Assembly: GCF_044987625.1 (NCBI RefSeq)
Contig: NZ_JBJDSB010000002.1
Location: 496,001 to 560,000 of the forward strand
Length of the DNA stretch: 64,000 bases
Reading direction: 5' to 3'
Origin: Desulfobaculum sp044987625
GTDB taxonomy: Bacteria > Desulfobacterota > Desulfovibrionia > Desulfovibrionales > Desulfovibrionaceae
Of this stretch, positions 25,713-33,935 are shown one piece after another. A model generated the notes under the pieces. The model did no database searches, was not told the origin of the DNA, and saw only the letters and a program-made list of their open reading frames with translations. The stretch's first letter is position 1. Every line of letters starts with the position of its first letter. A program made the position numbers and the translations under genes.

Positions 25713-26546
25713 CTAGAGGCCCTCGTCGTATCTGCCGACAGAGGCGACATTGTTGTAGATGATGACCATCGTGGACATGACGGTGAGGCCCACGCCGATC
25801 TCAATAACAAGGATGCCGAACGAGCGGGCGGCCACCGGGTCCATGCCCAGAAGGCCCGCCAGGGCGGAGTAGTCGAGGAAGTTGCCGCCGTAGATCATGG
25901 CCAGCGCGCCGTAACCGGCGTAGAGGACCACACCCGCTGCGGACATAAGCCCCAGCGCCTTGTTGGAGACGCGGTTGATCAGCGTGCGCATGTTGTGCGA
26001 CAGGCCCAGCAGCAGGAAGGCTGCCGCAAGGATGACGCCGCCCTGAAAGCCGCCGCCCGGGCTGTGGTGGCCGTGGGCGATGACGTACAGGCCGAAGATT
26101 TGGATGAAGGGGACCATCAGCTTGGCCACGCGTGAGACGATGAAATCGTACGGTATCCACGTGGGGTCGATTTCTTCAAACGCGCCGCCCTCGCGTGGGG
26201 TCTTTGCGCCATTGCGGAAGCGCAGCACCACGCCGGTTTCGGTGTGGCGGAACTGACGGACCGTTGGTTGGTCACGCTTGTAGGCACCAAGCATGAAAAA
26301 GACGGCCATACCAGCACAGAACACCACCGTGGTTTCAAACATGGTGTCGAATCCACGATAGTCGCCCAAAACGGCGGAGACGATGTTCGGGACACTCGTC
26401 TCTTCCATGGTTTTGGTGATGTAGTGGTTCGAAAGGTGCGTGCTGGCGGGGGAGTTCGGGTCGCCCCAAGCCGGGAAGCTGCCGGTGATGTAAATCAGCA
26501 GCAGGCCGGTGATGACGACGGTTGCCAGACTCAGATGCTTCATCAT
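25713..26546 (-). CDS. mrpB: Na+/H+ antiporter subunit B with MbhE-like N-terminal part
   Basis: The 277-residue membrane protein has an N-terminal third resembling the MrpA C-terminal/MbhE segment (SVPNIVSAVLGDYRGFDTMFETTVV). A MnhB domain makes up the last ~150 residues (GHHSPGGGFQGGVILAAAF, ALGLMSAAG). In Firmicutes Mrp the first part belongs to MrpA. Here it is split off and joined to MrpB, as in hydrogenase-type complexes. It overlaps the DUF4040 gene by one base. Confidence 0.9.
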   Translation of the reverse strand: MMKHLSLATVVITGLLLIYITGSFPAWGDPNSPASTHLSNHYITKTMEETSVPNIVSAVLGDYRGFDTMFETTVVFCAGMAVFFMLGAYKRDQPTVRQFRHTETGVVLRFRNGAKTPREGGAFEEIDPTWIPYDFIVSRVAKLMVPFIQIFGLYVIAHGHHSPGGGFQGGVILAAAFLLLGLSHNMRTLINRVSNKALGLMSAAGVVLYAGYGALAMIYGGNFLDYSALAGLLGMDPVAARSFGILVIEIGVGLTVMSTMVIIYNNVASVGRYDEGL

Positions 26547-26791
26547 CAGTCCTTGGACCTCCTTGAAGTTCTGAAGACGGCACCGATGAACAGCACCGTG
26601 CTCACGCCAGCGCCGACGGCGGCCTCGGTAAAGGCCACGTCAACAGCGCCCATGGACGTCCACAGAACGCACATCATGAAGCTGAACGCGCCGAAGACGA
26701 GGGCCGCACCCAAAAGGTCTTTGACCTGCAGGGCGCCGATGGCACAGAACATGACCAGAATCAGAATTGCTTCGTCTATCTGCCAGATCAT
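26546..26791 (-). CDS. DUF4040/MbhD-like antiporter subunit
   Basis: This 81-residue protein has three hydrophobic segments and the sequence MGAVDVAFTEAAVGAGVSTVL, the hallmark of the DUF4040 segment otherwise found at the C-terminus of MrpA. Its separate existence, with no full-length MrpA in the window, resembles MbhD of membrane-bound hydrogenases. It is one base from overlap with mrpB and 4 bases after mrpG. Confidence 0.88.
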   Translation of the reverse strand: MIWQIDEAILILVMFCAIGALQVKDLLGAALVFGAFSFMMCVLWTSMGAVDVAFTEAAVGAGVSTVLFIGAVFRTSRRSKD

Positions 26792-26795
26792 GCGA

Positions 26796-27125
26796 CTATC
26801 TCCTTTCCTGTCCTTTTTTCCACGGCTTCAGACCAGCGCGGAAGCCCGCATCCACAAGGGCGTGGGTCGCGGTAGGGCTGGCGATGAAGACGAAGACCAG
26901 AATGAACATGATCTTGAGGCTGGTCAGCAGGGTTGCCACCTCGAAGTGATGCAGGTTGTACAGCGCCAGACCGAGGAGCATCAGCGCCGAACCCAGAGTG
27001 TCCATCTTGCCCGCCGGGTGCAGGCGGGAATAGAAGTCCGGGAAACGGACGATGCCAAGGGCGGCCCCGGCGAAGACGACGATGCCCAAAAGCAGCAGCG
27101 TCATGACGATGATGTCGAGTATCAT
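26796..27125 (-). CDS. mrpG: Na+/H+ antiporter subunit G
   Basis: The 109-residue, three-span protein carries the MnhG signature FAGAALGIVRFPDFYSRLHP followed by GKMDTLGS. MrpG is needed for assembly of the antiporter, but its direct role is unclear. The C-terminus is basic (KPWKKGQERR). It lies between mrpF and the DUF4040 gene, the standard E-F-G order. Confidence 0.94.
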   Translation of the reverse strand: MILDIIVMTLLLLGIVVFAGAALGIVRFPDFYSRLHPAGKMDTLGSALMLLGLALYNLHHFEVATLLTSLKIMFILVFVFIASPTATHALVDAGFRAGLKPWKKGQERR

Positions 27126-27161
27126 GTCTTTTTTTCTCCTTTGTGCAGGGTAAAAGCTGCC

Positions 27162-27440
27162 CTAGGACTCGTCGTGGAGTCCCTTGCGTTTCTGGAAGTA
27201 GCGGCTGGCCGCGATAACGGCGATGAAGTTCAGCATGCCGTACGCCAGCGCAATGTCCACGAACATGTCCACACGATCGAAACTGAAGCCCAAAAGGACA
27301 AGCAGCACCACCGTCTTGGACCCGATGGCGTTGACGCCCAGCATCCTGTCCATAACCGTAGGACCAACCACCGTGCGGTACAGGGTGACGATCATAACGG
27401 CGATAAGGCACAGGGCGGCAAACAGAAAGTACGAATCCAT
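27162..27440 (-). CDS. mrpF: Na+/H+ antiporter subunit F
   Basis: The 92-residue protein has three membrane segments and the MrpF motif GPTVMDRMLGVNAIGSKTVV. The last part reads DIALAYGMLNFIAVIAASRY, also typical. It is 3 bases after mrpE and 36 bases before mrpG. Confidence 0.94.
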   Translation of the reverse strand: MDSYFLFAALCLIAVMIVTLYRTVVGPTVMDRMLGVNAIGSKTVVLLVLLGFSFDRVDMFVDIALAYGMLNFIAVIAASRYFQKRKGLHDES

Positions 27441-27443
27441 AGG

Positions 27444-28013
27444 TTACTCTCCGAAAGTCTTTGCTACTTTTTCCTCCATCTCGCCAGGCACACCGGATGC
27501 GGACTTCTCGTCAATGGCATGGACGGTGTAGCGGCCGTCCACGTCCACATACACCGTAATGGTACCGGGTGTGAGCGTGATGGAGTTGGCAAAGGCGAGC
27601 CGTGCCATGGTTTTCTGCAGGCGGCTATCGAACTTGATGACCTTGGGGTCAATCTTGTCCAGCATCCTGGGGTGGAAGACGAGATACATCAGCCAGAAGT
27701 TGGCTTTGATGATCTCCAGCAGAAGCCACGGGATGTAGAGCGGGAAACGAAGCCAGGTTGCCGTGGGGCCGTTGACGCCGTCTTTGGGCGGAAACAGCAG
27801 GTCACTGGAGAACCAGGCGACGATGGCACAGGAGATGACTCCCAGCGTCAGGTGGAAAGCGTCGAACTTTCCCGAGAGAATGACCCATGCAATCGCCATG
27901 ATGACGAATGTGGATACCATGGGCCCGACACGTCGCTTACGCGGCTTGGCGGACGCACCTATCTTGTCGGCAGGCCCATGCCGCCGTCCAAGATGGTCAT
28001 TAGAAATGGCCAT
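27444..28013 (-). CDS. mrpE: Na+/H+ antiporter subunit E
   Basis: This is the first gene of the Mrp operon. The 189-residue MnhE-family protein has two or three N-terminal membrane spans and a soluble C-terminal domain with ANSITLTPGTITVYVD, the family hallmark. It is about 25-30 residues longer at the N-terminus than most MrpE proteins, with a basic leader (KPRKRRVG). A later start at Met32 would give the usual length. Confidence 0.92.
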   Translation of the reverse strand: MAISNDHLGRRHGPADKIGASAKPRKRRVGPMVSTFVIMAIAWVILSGKFDAFHLTLGVISCAIVAWFSSDLLFPPKDGVNGPTATWLRFPLYIPWLLLEIIKANFWLMYLVFHPRMLDKIDPKVIKFDSRLQKTMARLAFANSITLTPGTITVYVDVDGRYTVHAIDEKSASGVPGEMEEKVAKTFGE

Positions 28014-28071
28014 GAGCGAATCCTTGGTTATAACTGTACGGAATTATTTGGTTAAGATTCCTCTCCTTTCT

Positions 28072-28100
28072 CTTTTTGGGGGCACCTCCTCCCAAAAAGC
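28072..28100 (-). promoter_or_regulatory. Hairpin in the mrpE leader
   Basis: An imperfect inverted repeat, CTTTTTGGG with CCCAAAAAG (8-9 bp, loop containing AGGAGGTG), lies about 60 bases before mrpE on the minus strand. The G-rich loop looks like a ribosome binding site held in a loop, although no start codon follows it. It could be an mRNA-stability or attenuation element. Confidence 0.35.
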
Positions 28101-28174
28101 AAAGAAATCTGTACCCTATTTGTGCTCATTCGTGAATAGCTTGCCGTCCGAAAAATCCAGAATTGGTGCGGTAT

Positions 28175-28219
28175 TCCTATGATATAGGATATGATCGCAC
28201 CACCCGAGTGAGCACTCGG
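28175..28219. promoter_or_regulatory. Two palindromes upstream of the Mrp operon
   Basis: TCCTATgatATAGGA (28175-28189) and CCGAGTGagCACTCGG (28204-28219) are perfect inverted repeats 14 bases apart, about 165-205 bases before mrpE. They may be operator sites. The 582-base gap 28014-28595 otherwise holds the leader hairpin, a terminator for the DASS/beta-helix genes and two overlapping short frames on the plus strand (28233-28503) that I reject. Confidence 0.45.
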
Positions 28220-28537
28220 TTCGACGCAATTCGTGAAGTTCAGAACAAGCCTGTGTGCGCAGACTCTGCTCCGTGCATATTTTGCCTTCCCTTGCGCTGG
28301 CTGTATGGGGGTACAGCCCTGTGTTGTACACTATAAACGGCTCATATTCTACGATGTTTTGCCGCAGCATTCGCCGCAGTGTTGCATGTCATGTGTTTTG
28401 TGTCGTCTCGCGGACGCTTTGGGCGATTTTCACCGGCCCTGTCTTTGGAGCTTGCTGCGCGCTCAAATTGGGCGCCGATGTGAAACCGCGCGTTGAAGCA
28501 TAGCATAACTGGTGCGGAAAACACTATGGGGCGGGGG

Positions 28538-28573
28538 AAAAAGAACGGCCACGCGGTTTCCCACGTGGCCGTT
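28538..28573 (-). terminator. Rho-independent terminator after the beta-helix protein gene
   Basis: A 10-bp stem (AACGGCCACG and its complement, 10-base loop) is followed by TTCTTTTT-type sequence on the minus strand, 23 bases past the stop codon. It ends the DASS/beta-helix transcript. Confidence 0.88.
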
Positions 28574-28595
28574 GTTGTGCTGAGGCGGGTTTCAT

Positions 28596-30044
28596 CTAGG
28601 GCGCTGAGAACTCGTCAATGGTTTCAAGTTCCGTGGGTTTAATCTCCAGCTTGGGATAGAGTCCGGCAAGGTCGCCGGAGGGGTAGGGCTGGAGGATATT
28701 AAAGGCCATTTCCTGATTCTTCTGGGCGTGTCCGGCGTTGTTGGCTTCGTCGAAGAACGCGCCGTTCTCTTCCAGGATGTGGCGGATGCGGCCACGGAAG
28801 GCGTCCGCAAAGACTTTGCCGCTGCCGCTGAAGCGCATTGCGCCCATCTCCATGCCGTCGGTGATCTTTTCCAGATCGACGAGGGCGATGGAGTGCTGCT
28901 TGAGGTCGTCGGCATTGCGGATGTAGCCCCAAACCAGCGTGTCGGACGGGATTTCCAGCGGTTCATCGGCGTCGATGATGGTGTGGGGCATGATGATGGT
29001 GTTTGAGCCGACCTGAAGCGGCGTCTCGGGCGTGCCGTGCAGGAAGGCGTTGAAGCCCACAAACACGTGCTTGCCAAGGTGAGCGTGGACCACCTTGCCG
29101 CCGTGGGCGGTGACGTCTTCGCCCTCCAGGCTGGAGTGGACGATGTAGCAGTTTTCCTGCGCGTTGGAGCCATGGCCGAGCCATGCTTCCTCAAGGTAGG
29201 CGCGCTGGGCTACGAGGACGTTCTTGTCGATGCGGGTTTGGCCCTTGACCACAGCGTACGGCGACAGGGATGCGCCCGGAGGCACCGGAACGGGGTGCTC
29301 CTGTATGGAGCTGTAGATGGGCATGAAGTCGGCTTTGCGTTCCTCAACGTAGTCCATGAGGATGCCCGAGGGGGCTTTGCCGGTTTCGTAAGCGACATAA
29401 CGGCGAAGCACTTCTTCGTCGAACTGGTAGTTGAATTCGAAGTCCTTGGTGCGAATCCAAACCTGACCGGGCTTGACGAAGGTGTTCACCAACTCGCCGA
29501 CCTGCGTATAGGAGTAGGTGCCGAACACACAGTTGTGGGCGCTGGTCAGGTCCACGGTGGCGAAGGGGCCGAGGAAACAGCCCTCGACGGGCGCGCCGTG
29601 GATGTTGGACCAGTGCAGGGCAACGGTGTTTCGGATGCCAAATTTTTCAAGGTTTTCGGGATCGTGGGAATGATTGTGAACGAGGGTTTTGATGAGGTAG
29701 CTGTCGCGGATGTAGATGATTTCGTCTTGGAACAGGCGGATCTTCATGTCCCCGAACGGGACCACATCGCCACGGCGCTTGAGCTCGTCGCCGCGGATGT
29801 CACTCTTGTAGATGATGGAGCGGTTTACCTCGCACTTGCCGAGGAGATAGGTGCCGGACAGGCAGGATTTATTGAACTTGAAATACAGCGGATGATGCTG
29901 GGTTAGGCCATAGAAGGCGTAAAATCCGGCGAGTCTGTTCCTGTCGACAAGGTGTCTGATATGCGGGCCCACGTCCGTAAATTCGCGAAGGTTGACGTTG
30001 ACCCGGTTGATGATGTTGTTCAGCAGGTTTTGAAGCTGAGGCAT
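28596..30044 (-). CDS. Left-handed beta-helix (hexapeptide) protein, function unknown
   Basis: This is a 482-residue protein from the ATG at 30044, which has GGAG nine bases upstream. The frame is open 47 codons further, but without a matching signal. The C-terminal half shows hexapeptide-type repeats typical of left-handed beta-helix acyltransferases (AHLGKHVFVGFNAFLHG, LQVGSNTIIMPHTIIDAD). The N-terminal half is a mixed domain (NKSCLSGTYLLGKC, IHGAPVEGCFLGPFATVDL). It is downstream of a DASS transporter gene, and the 95-base gap and shared direction suggest co-transcription. Catalysis or a sugar/acyl substrate cannot be stated. Confidence 0.72.
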   Translation of the reverse strand: MPQLQNLLNNIINRVNVNLREFTDVGPHIRHLVDRNRLAGFYAFYGLTQHHPLYFKFNKSCLSGTYLLGKCEVNRSIIYKSDIRGDELKRRGDVVPFGDMKIRLFQDEIIYIRDSYLIKTLVHNHSHDPENLEKFGIRNTVALHWSNIHGAPVEGCFLGPFATVDLTSAHNCVFGTYSYTQVGELVNTFVKPGQVWIRTKDFEFNYQFDEEVLRRYVAYETGKAPSGILMDYVEERKADFMPIYSSIQEHPVPVPPGASLSPYAVVKGQTRIDKNVLVAQRAYLEEAWLGHGSNAQENCYIVHSSLEGEDVTAHGGKVVHAHLGKHVFVGFNAFLHGTPETPLQVGSNTIIMPHTIIDADEPLEIPSDTLVWGYIRNADDLKQHSIALVDLEKITDGMEMGAMRFSGSGKVFADAFRGRIRHILEENGAFFDEANNAGHAQKNQEMAFNILQPYPSGDLAGLYPKLEIKPTELETIDEFSAP

Positions 30045-30139
30045 TGTGATTTTCTCCATCAGAATCATGTTTTGGGCAGGGCGACTGCGGCGGAGAAATC
30101 CGCCGCTGCCGCCCCGCATAGCATACTGTGTATGTCCTC

Positions 30140-31624
30140 TTATCCTCCTACGGGGATGGTAATGGGCATGCCCATGACAGGCCACAGGAACATCACCGCA
30201 AGGCCGGTGACAACCATCAGCAGGATACTGGCGGGAATTCCGTAGAGGAAGAACTCACCGCTGGTGAACTGCTTGGAGTTGTACGCAATGGCGTTTGGCG
30301 CCGCGCCCACAAGGAGCAGGAACGGCATGCCCGCCACGACCAGGGAGGAGAACAGGATGACTTCGCCGGCAACGCCCAGATAGGGGGCGATAACCAGCGC
30401 AACAGGCAGGGAAATGGCAATGGCCGCAACGTTCATGATGAAGTTGGTCATCATCATGACGAAGAAGGCGATGCCCATGACAAACACGAACCAGTGCGCC
30501 TGCTCGAACAGGGTCAGCCAGTTGACGGCCAGCCACTTGGCGGCACCCGTCTCCCACAGACAGAAACCAATGCTCATCGCGCCGGAGAACAGCAGGATGA
30601 TGTTCCACGGAACTTCTTCGAGATTCTTAAGGTCAAGAATCTTGAAGACGTAGAACAGCACGGTGGAGGACAGGATAATGGCGGTCTTGTCGATAGGCTG
30701 CAGAGCCGGGATGAACGAGCGCAGGCTCATGGTGAGGATGGCGCCACCCACAATGACGGCCGCCATAATCTCATCACGGGTGATGGGACCGAGCTGAGCA
30801 CTCAGCTCTGCGGCTTTTTCGCGGATGCCGGGGATGGTTTTCCGTTCCGGCGGCAGGAGCAGCATAAAGAAGCCCCACAGCAGGAAGGTCATGGTCCAGC
30901 CGATGGGCGCCATGTAATAGGTCAGGGTAAAGAAGCTGACGTCCTGATTCATGATGTCCTTGAAGAACCCAAGGGCCACCGCGCCACGCGCTGCACCAAG
31001 CAGAGTGACGATGGAACCGGCACCAGCCACGTAGGCCATACCCATAAAGAGCGCCTTGCCGAATTTGGTCGGCTTGGTCTCGTCGGTGTAGAGGCTGTAA
31101 ATGGCAACCAGAAGCGGATAGAGCGTTGCGGCCACAGCGGTGTGGGCCATGATGTGCGTCAGTGCAGCGCAAACCACGAACGTGCCCAAAAGGATCATGG
31201 ACGTGCGTTCACCGACGATGCCCAGCATCTTGTAGGCCAGGCGTTTGGTGAGGCCTGTCTTGGTGAAGACAGCGCCAATAATGAGGGATGCGAAGATGAA
31301 CATCACGGACGGGTCCATGAAGTCCTTAAACGCGGCCTTAGCCGGGCGGATGAGGAACAGCGCCTGAAGAATGCCAATCAGCAGCGAAGTGATGCCAATG
31401 GGAACAACTTCAAACACCCACCAGGTGCCGGCAAGCAGAAATACTGCCAGCGCGCCCTTGCCCTCACGCGTGAGGACGAAGTGTTTGCCAGCCGGGTCGA
31501 TGGCGTCGGCCCACTGGGGGGACCAGTACACCACGACAAAAAGGAGAATACCCGTAAGCATGGCGAAGAATCGCCTCTTATCGAACATCACCTCTTGAAC
31601 GGCGGCTTTTGCTTTATCAACCAT
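30140..31624 (-). CDS. DASS/SLC13 family sodium-coupled anion transporter
   Basis: The 494-residue inner-membrane protein has about 11-12 spans. It carries DASS-family features: the re-entrant stretch FMDPSVMFIFASLIIGAVF, AHTAVAATLYPL in the first substrate region and TNFIMNVAAIAISLPV in the second, with LLVGAAPNAIAYNSKQF near the C-terminus. Family members carry C4-dicarboxylates, citrate or sulfate with Na+. In a sulfate reducer either sulfate or dicarboxylate is reasonable. I chose the ATG at 31624 with GGAGG six bases upstream over the TTG one codon earlier. Confidence 0.9.
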   Translation of the reverse strand: MVDKAKAAVQEVMFDKRRFFAMLTGILLFVVVYWSPQWADAIDPAGKHFVLTREGKGALAVFLLAGTWWVFEVVPIGITSLLIGILQALFLIRPAKAAFKDFMDPSVMFIFASLIIGAVFTKTGLTKRLAYKMLGIVGERTSMILLGTFVVCAALTHIMAHTAVAATLYPLLVAIYSLYTDETKPTKFGKALFMGMAYVAGAGSIVTLLGAARGAVALGFFKDIMNQDVSFFTLTYYMAPIGWTMTFLLWGFFMLLLPPERKTIPGIREKAAELSAQLGPITRDEIMAAVIVGGAILTMSLRSFIPALQPIDKTAIILSSTVLFYVFKILDLKNLEEVPWNIILLFSGAMSIGFCLWETGAAKWLAVNWLTLFEQAHWFVFVMGIAFFVMMMTNFIMNVAAIAISLPVALVIAPYLGVAGEVILFSSLVVAGMPFLLLVGAAPNAIAYNSKQFTSGEFFLYGIPASILLMVVTGLAVMFLWPVMGMPITIPVGG

Positions 31625-31714
31625 CAAGATCCTCCATCAGACAACAAGCGTTTCGAAGGGAATTGGTGGGCAAGCAAACAGTCGTCGTTTGCCCGTCCAA
31701 CTGCGTCACTCATC

Positions 31715-31939
31715 TCAAGCCGTGTCGATGCGTCGCGAAGGGCACTCTTCGTCGGCGCACAGTGCGCTGTCGTCGCGTGTTGGGGCGGAGTTGTCGTGCG
31801 TGAGGATGCGGCAAGCACGTTCGGACGGTAGGACCAAGCGGTCCACGAACGGGCTCCAAAGGCGGCAGGTCGCGGTTTGGCGGTATGCTCCCTGTCGGAT
31901 TTGTTCCAATACGCCCGGACCGATAAGCGGTTTCGGCAA
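31715..31939 (-). CDS. Possible small ORF upstream of the DASS gene (doubtful)
   Basis: A 74-codon frame starts at a TTG (31939) with a G-rich stretch five to ten bases upstream. The translation (MPKPLIGPGVLEQIRQGAYR at the start) has an ordinary amino-acid mix but matches no family I know. It sits in the 786-base gap 31625-32410, which otherwise shows an operator-like palindrome, a candidate promoter and a hairpin with a T-run. Treat it as a hypothesis. Confidence 0.2.
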   Translation of the reverse strand: MPKPLIGPGVLEQIRQGAYRQTATCRLWSPFVDRLVLPSERACRILTHDNSAPTRDDSALCADEECPSRRIDTA

Positions 31940-32123
31940 GGGCGTCCCCCCGGCATTGGCGGTGTCGGCCTTGTGTGGCCGACGCTGACAATCCGTCTCA
32001 ACTGGTGACGGCGGATTTCCGTTGTACAGAGGGCACTTCCGTACAGGGGAAAAAGCGCACGCCTTGAGAAAAAAAGAACAATTGGCGGTGAAATCCTTTT
32101 GTCAGCTAATGCCGAAAAAATCA

Positions 32124-32129
32124 ATTATA
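32124..32129 (-). promoter_or_regulatory. Candidate -10 box upstream of the DASS gene
   Basis: A perfect TATAAT occurs on the minus strand here in an AT-rich stretch, but the matching -35 is poor (GTCCCT at 17 bases). If used, it would give the DASS mRNA a leader of about 490 bases. Confidence 0.3.
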
Positions 32130-32194
32130 TTGTACGTCTTTTTTTCAGGGACTGCATGTGGCGGCAGTGTCGCCGCGCTGTCACATGAGTTGTG

Positions 32195-32227
32195 AAAAAA
32201 AGAGCAGGCGCTTTGACGCCTCGCCTG
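32195..32227 (-). terminator. Hairpin with T-run on the minus strand
   Basis: CAGGCG and CGCCTG arms (32205-32210, 32222-32227) are followed by CTC and seven Ts on the minus strand. It lies only a few bases after a candidate promoter start, so any transcript from that promoter would be cut at about 35-40 bases unless the hairpin is an attenuator. Confidence 0.55.
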
Positions 32228-32266
32228 TTGAGAAACGTTTATCAAAACTAACGGGTTGCTCGTCAA
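32228..32266 (-). promoter_or_regulatory. Candidate sigma-70 promoter overlapped by an AAACGTTT palindrome
   Basis: On the minus strand TTGACG (32261-32266), a 17-base spacer and GATAAA (32238-32243) form a plausible promoter. The -10 lies inside TTGAGAAACGTTTATCAA (32228-32245), a palindrome with a single mismatched pair. Its AAACGTTT core is typical of LacI-family operators. The regulator is not in the window. Confidence 0.5.
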
Positions 32267-32410
32267 GGGTATTTTTTGGCATATGAACGGATTTCATGAA
32301 AAATGGCCGTGTGGGCGGGTTATTTCCAATTAGGGCAAAAACGTGTAATGAGCGGACCGAACTTTTGGCCCGGTCCACCGGGTGACCCCTTCTTACAAAA
32401 GAGGAGACGG

Positions 32411-33010
32411 ATGAAAAAAATACCGCAGTGCCGCACCCCGGAGCGCAAGGCAAAGATGCGCTACGTTCTTGAGCATAGGCAGAAGGACCTGTCGCTCATC
32501 ATGGCCAATATCTGGGATCCGCATAATGTTTCCGCCATCCTGCGCAGTTGCGACGCCTTTGGCGTTCCTCGCGTTCATCTGTATTATACTGACACCGCAT
32601 TCCCCAACATTGGGCGCAAGTCGTCCGGTTCTGCACGAAAGTGGGTGGAGTGCGTTCGCCATACCAGCGCGGAAAGCCTTGTTGGCGGTCTGCGCGCAGA
32701 CGGGTACCAAATCCTGTCCACGGGCTTTTCCGAAACGGCGCGCCCGCTGATGGACTATGACCTCACGCAGCCCACGGTCTTTATGCTGGGCAACGAGCAC
32801 CGGGGCGTGGACCCGGAGCTGGACGCGCTGGTTCCCGATCAGATTTACATCCCCATGCAGGGTATGGTGCAGAGTCTGAACGTTTCCGTGGCCGCCGCCG
32901 TCATTATGTACGAAGCCTACAGGCAGCGCATGGCCAAGGGAATGTACGATCAGCCCACGTACGACCCTGAAACACTTGAAGAAATGGTAGAAGACTGGTG
33001 CACGAAATAG
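32411..33010 (+). CDS. trmH: SpoU/TrmH family RNA 2'-O-methyltransferase
   Basis: This SPOUT-fold enzyme methylates a ribose 2'-hydroxyl, probably of a tRNA guanosine such as G18. The 199-residue product has the three SpoU motifs: NVSAILRSCDAFGV (39-52) with the catalytic arginine, FMLGNEHRGVDP, and IPMQGMVQSLNVSVAAAV near the C-terminus. The frame is open 36 codons upstream, but the ATG at 32411 has GAGGAG five bases ahead. It overlaps tsaC by 13 bases. A role in rRNA methylation instead of tRNA cannot be excluded. Confidence 0.9.
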   Translation: MKKIPQCRTPERKAKMRYVLEHRQKDLSLIMANIWDPHNVSAILRSCDAFGVPRVHLYYTDTAFPNIGRKSSGSARKWVECVRHTSAESLVGGLRADGYQILSTGFSETARPLMDYDLTQPTVFMLGNEHRGVDPELDALVPDQIYIPMQGMVQSLNVSVAAAVIMYEAYRQRMAKGMYDQPTYDPETLEEMVEDWCTK

Positions 33011-33630
33011 AAACCGCCATGCAGCGTGCATGCGCCGTGGTTACGGGCGGGGGCGTCCTCGTCTACCCCACGGAAACCCTGTACGCCATTGGGTGCAGCG
33101 GGCTGGACGAAGCCGCCGCAGCCCGTGTGTTCGCCCTGAAGAATCGCGACCACTCCAAGCCGCTTCCGCTCATTATCGCGGAGACGGAACAGTTGTCGCT
33201 CATTACCAATTGGATGCCGGACGACCTGTTCGAACTGGGCCAGCGTTTCTGGCCGGGTCCGCTTTCCGTTCTGGTGCCCACGTTGCCCGGTCTGCCTCCG
33301 CAGATTCAGGACCGGCGCGGGTTGACCTCCGTGCGTGTGACGCCGCATCCCGTCGCCGCCGAACTTGCGCGCCGCACTGGCGTGCCGCTGGTTGCCACCA
33401 GTGCCAATATCAGCGGCAAAAGCGCCGTCGCGCGCCCCTCGGCCCTTGATCCGGCCCTGACCGCAGGTGTGGACGATGTGCTGGACGTGGAGCCATGGCC
33501 CCGCGGCGGCGACCCGTCCACCGTGGTGGGCATCGAGCGCCCCGGCGAACTGACCATCTACCGCGAGGGAGCCATCTCCCGCGCTGAGCTGGAAGCGGCA
33601 GGCTTTGCCGTGTGCCAGCCCGCCGCCTAG
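32998..33630 (+). CDS. tsaC: L-threonylcarbamoyladenylate synthase (YrdC/Sua5 domain)
   Basis: This enzyme makes threonylcarbamoyl-AMP from threonine, bicarbonate and ATP, the first step of t6A in ANN-decoding tRNAs. The 210-residue YrdC domain shows VYPTETLYAIGC (about 22-33), KNRDHSKPL and SANISG. The start is a GTG inside the end of trmH; the ATG seven codons later is an alternative. The long Sua5 C-terminal domain is absent, so TsaC is the better name. Pairing with trmH suggests a small tRNA-modification operon. Confidence 0.9.
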   Translation: MHEIETAMQRACAVVTGGGVLVYPTETLYAIGCSGLDEAAAARVFALKNRDHSKPLPLIIAETEQLSLITNWMPDDLFELGQRFWPGPLSVLVPTLPGLPPQIQDRRGLTSVRVTPHPVAAELARRTGVPLVATSANISGKSAVARPSALDPALTAGVDDVLDVEPWPRGGDPSTVVGIERPGELTIYREGAISRAELEAAGFAVCQPAA

Positions 33631-33670
33631 CGCAGGACACGCGCCCCGGCGCGCCTTGCCTCAGCGACAA

Positions 33671-33699
33671 AGCCCACGCATGCAGCGTGGGCTTTTTTT
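33671..33699 (+). terminator. Rho-independent terminator after tsaC
   Basis: An 8-bp stem AGCCCACG/CGTGGGCT with a 6-base loop runs into seven or eight Ts, 40 bases after the tsaC stop. Confidence 0.93.
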
Positions 33700-33770
33700 G
33701 AGTTTTTTTGCGGTCTGCCAATGTTTTTGAGGGGAGGCCAAGCCTCTTTCCGGTGCCTTTTCCGGGGGTG

Positions 33771-33838
33771 GTCAAAAAATTTTGACTCCTTTTGGGGCGA
33801 TTGCTGGAGAATCCTGCAGCAGTTTAAAAAATTTGACC
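33771..33838. repeat. Paired AAAAAATTTTGAC motifs (possible activator sites)
   Basis: GTCAAAAAATTTTGAC (33771-33786), a near-palindrome, and TTTAAAAAATTTGACC (33823-33838) share the core AAAAAATTT(T)GAC. Their TTTGAC ends are 51 bases apart, about five helical turns. They lie about 160 and 107 bases upstream of a sigma-54-type promoter. A third copy, GTTCAAAAAATTTGACC, is at 34307-34323. Confidence 0.5.
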
Positions 33839-33935
33839 CCAAAACGGCGGTGAGAGGCAGTGTGTGGCTTTGTGTGAAGTCTGTAGTTGCCCGGTATTAC
33901 TGGGTTTATTTGAAAAAGCACTGGCAATTTCAAAG

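Noticed and set aside
26244..28055. 603-codon plus-strand frame
   Set aside because: Antisense to the Mrp subunit genes, which have clear family motifs.
28233..28503. Two overlapping short plus-strand frames (about 82-87 codons)
   Set aside because: Rich in Cys, Arg and Trp, no ribosome binding site, and the two are mutually exclusive.
31624..32124. 166-codon minus-strand frame upstream of the DASS gene
   Set aside because: It runs across AT-rich promoter-like DNA and over the ribosome binding site of the transporter; composition looks random.
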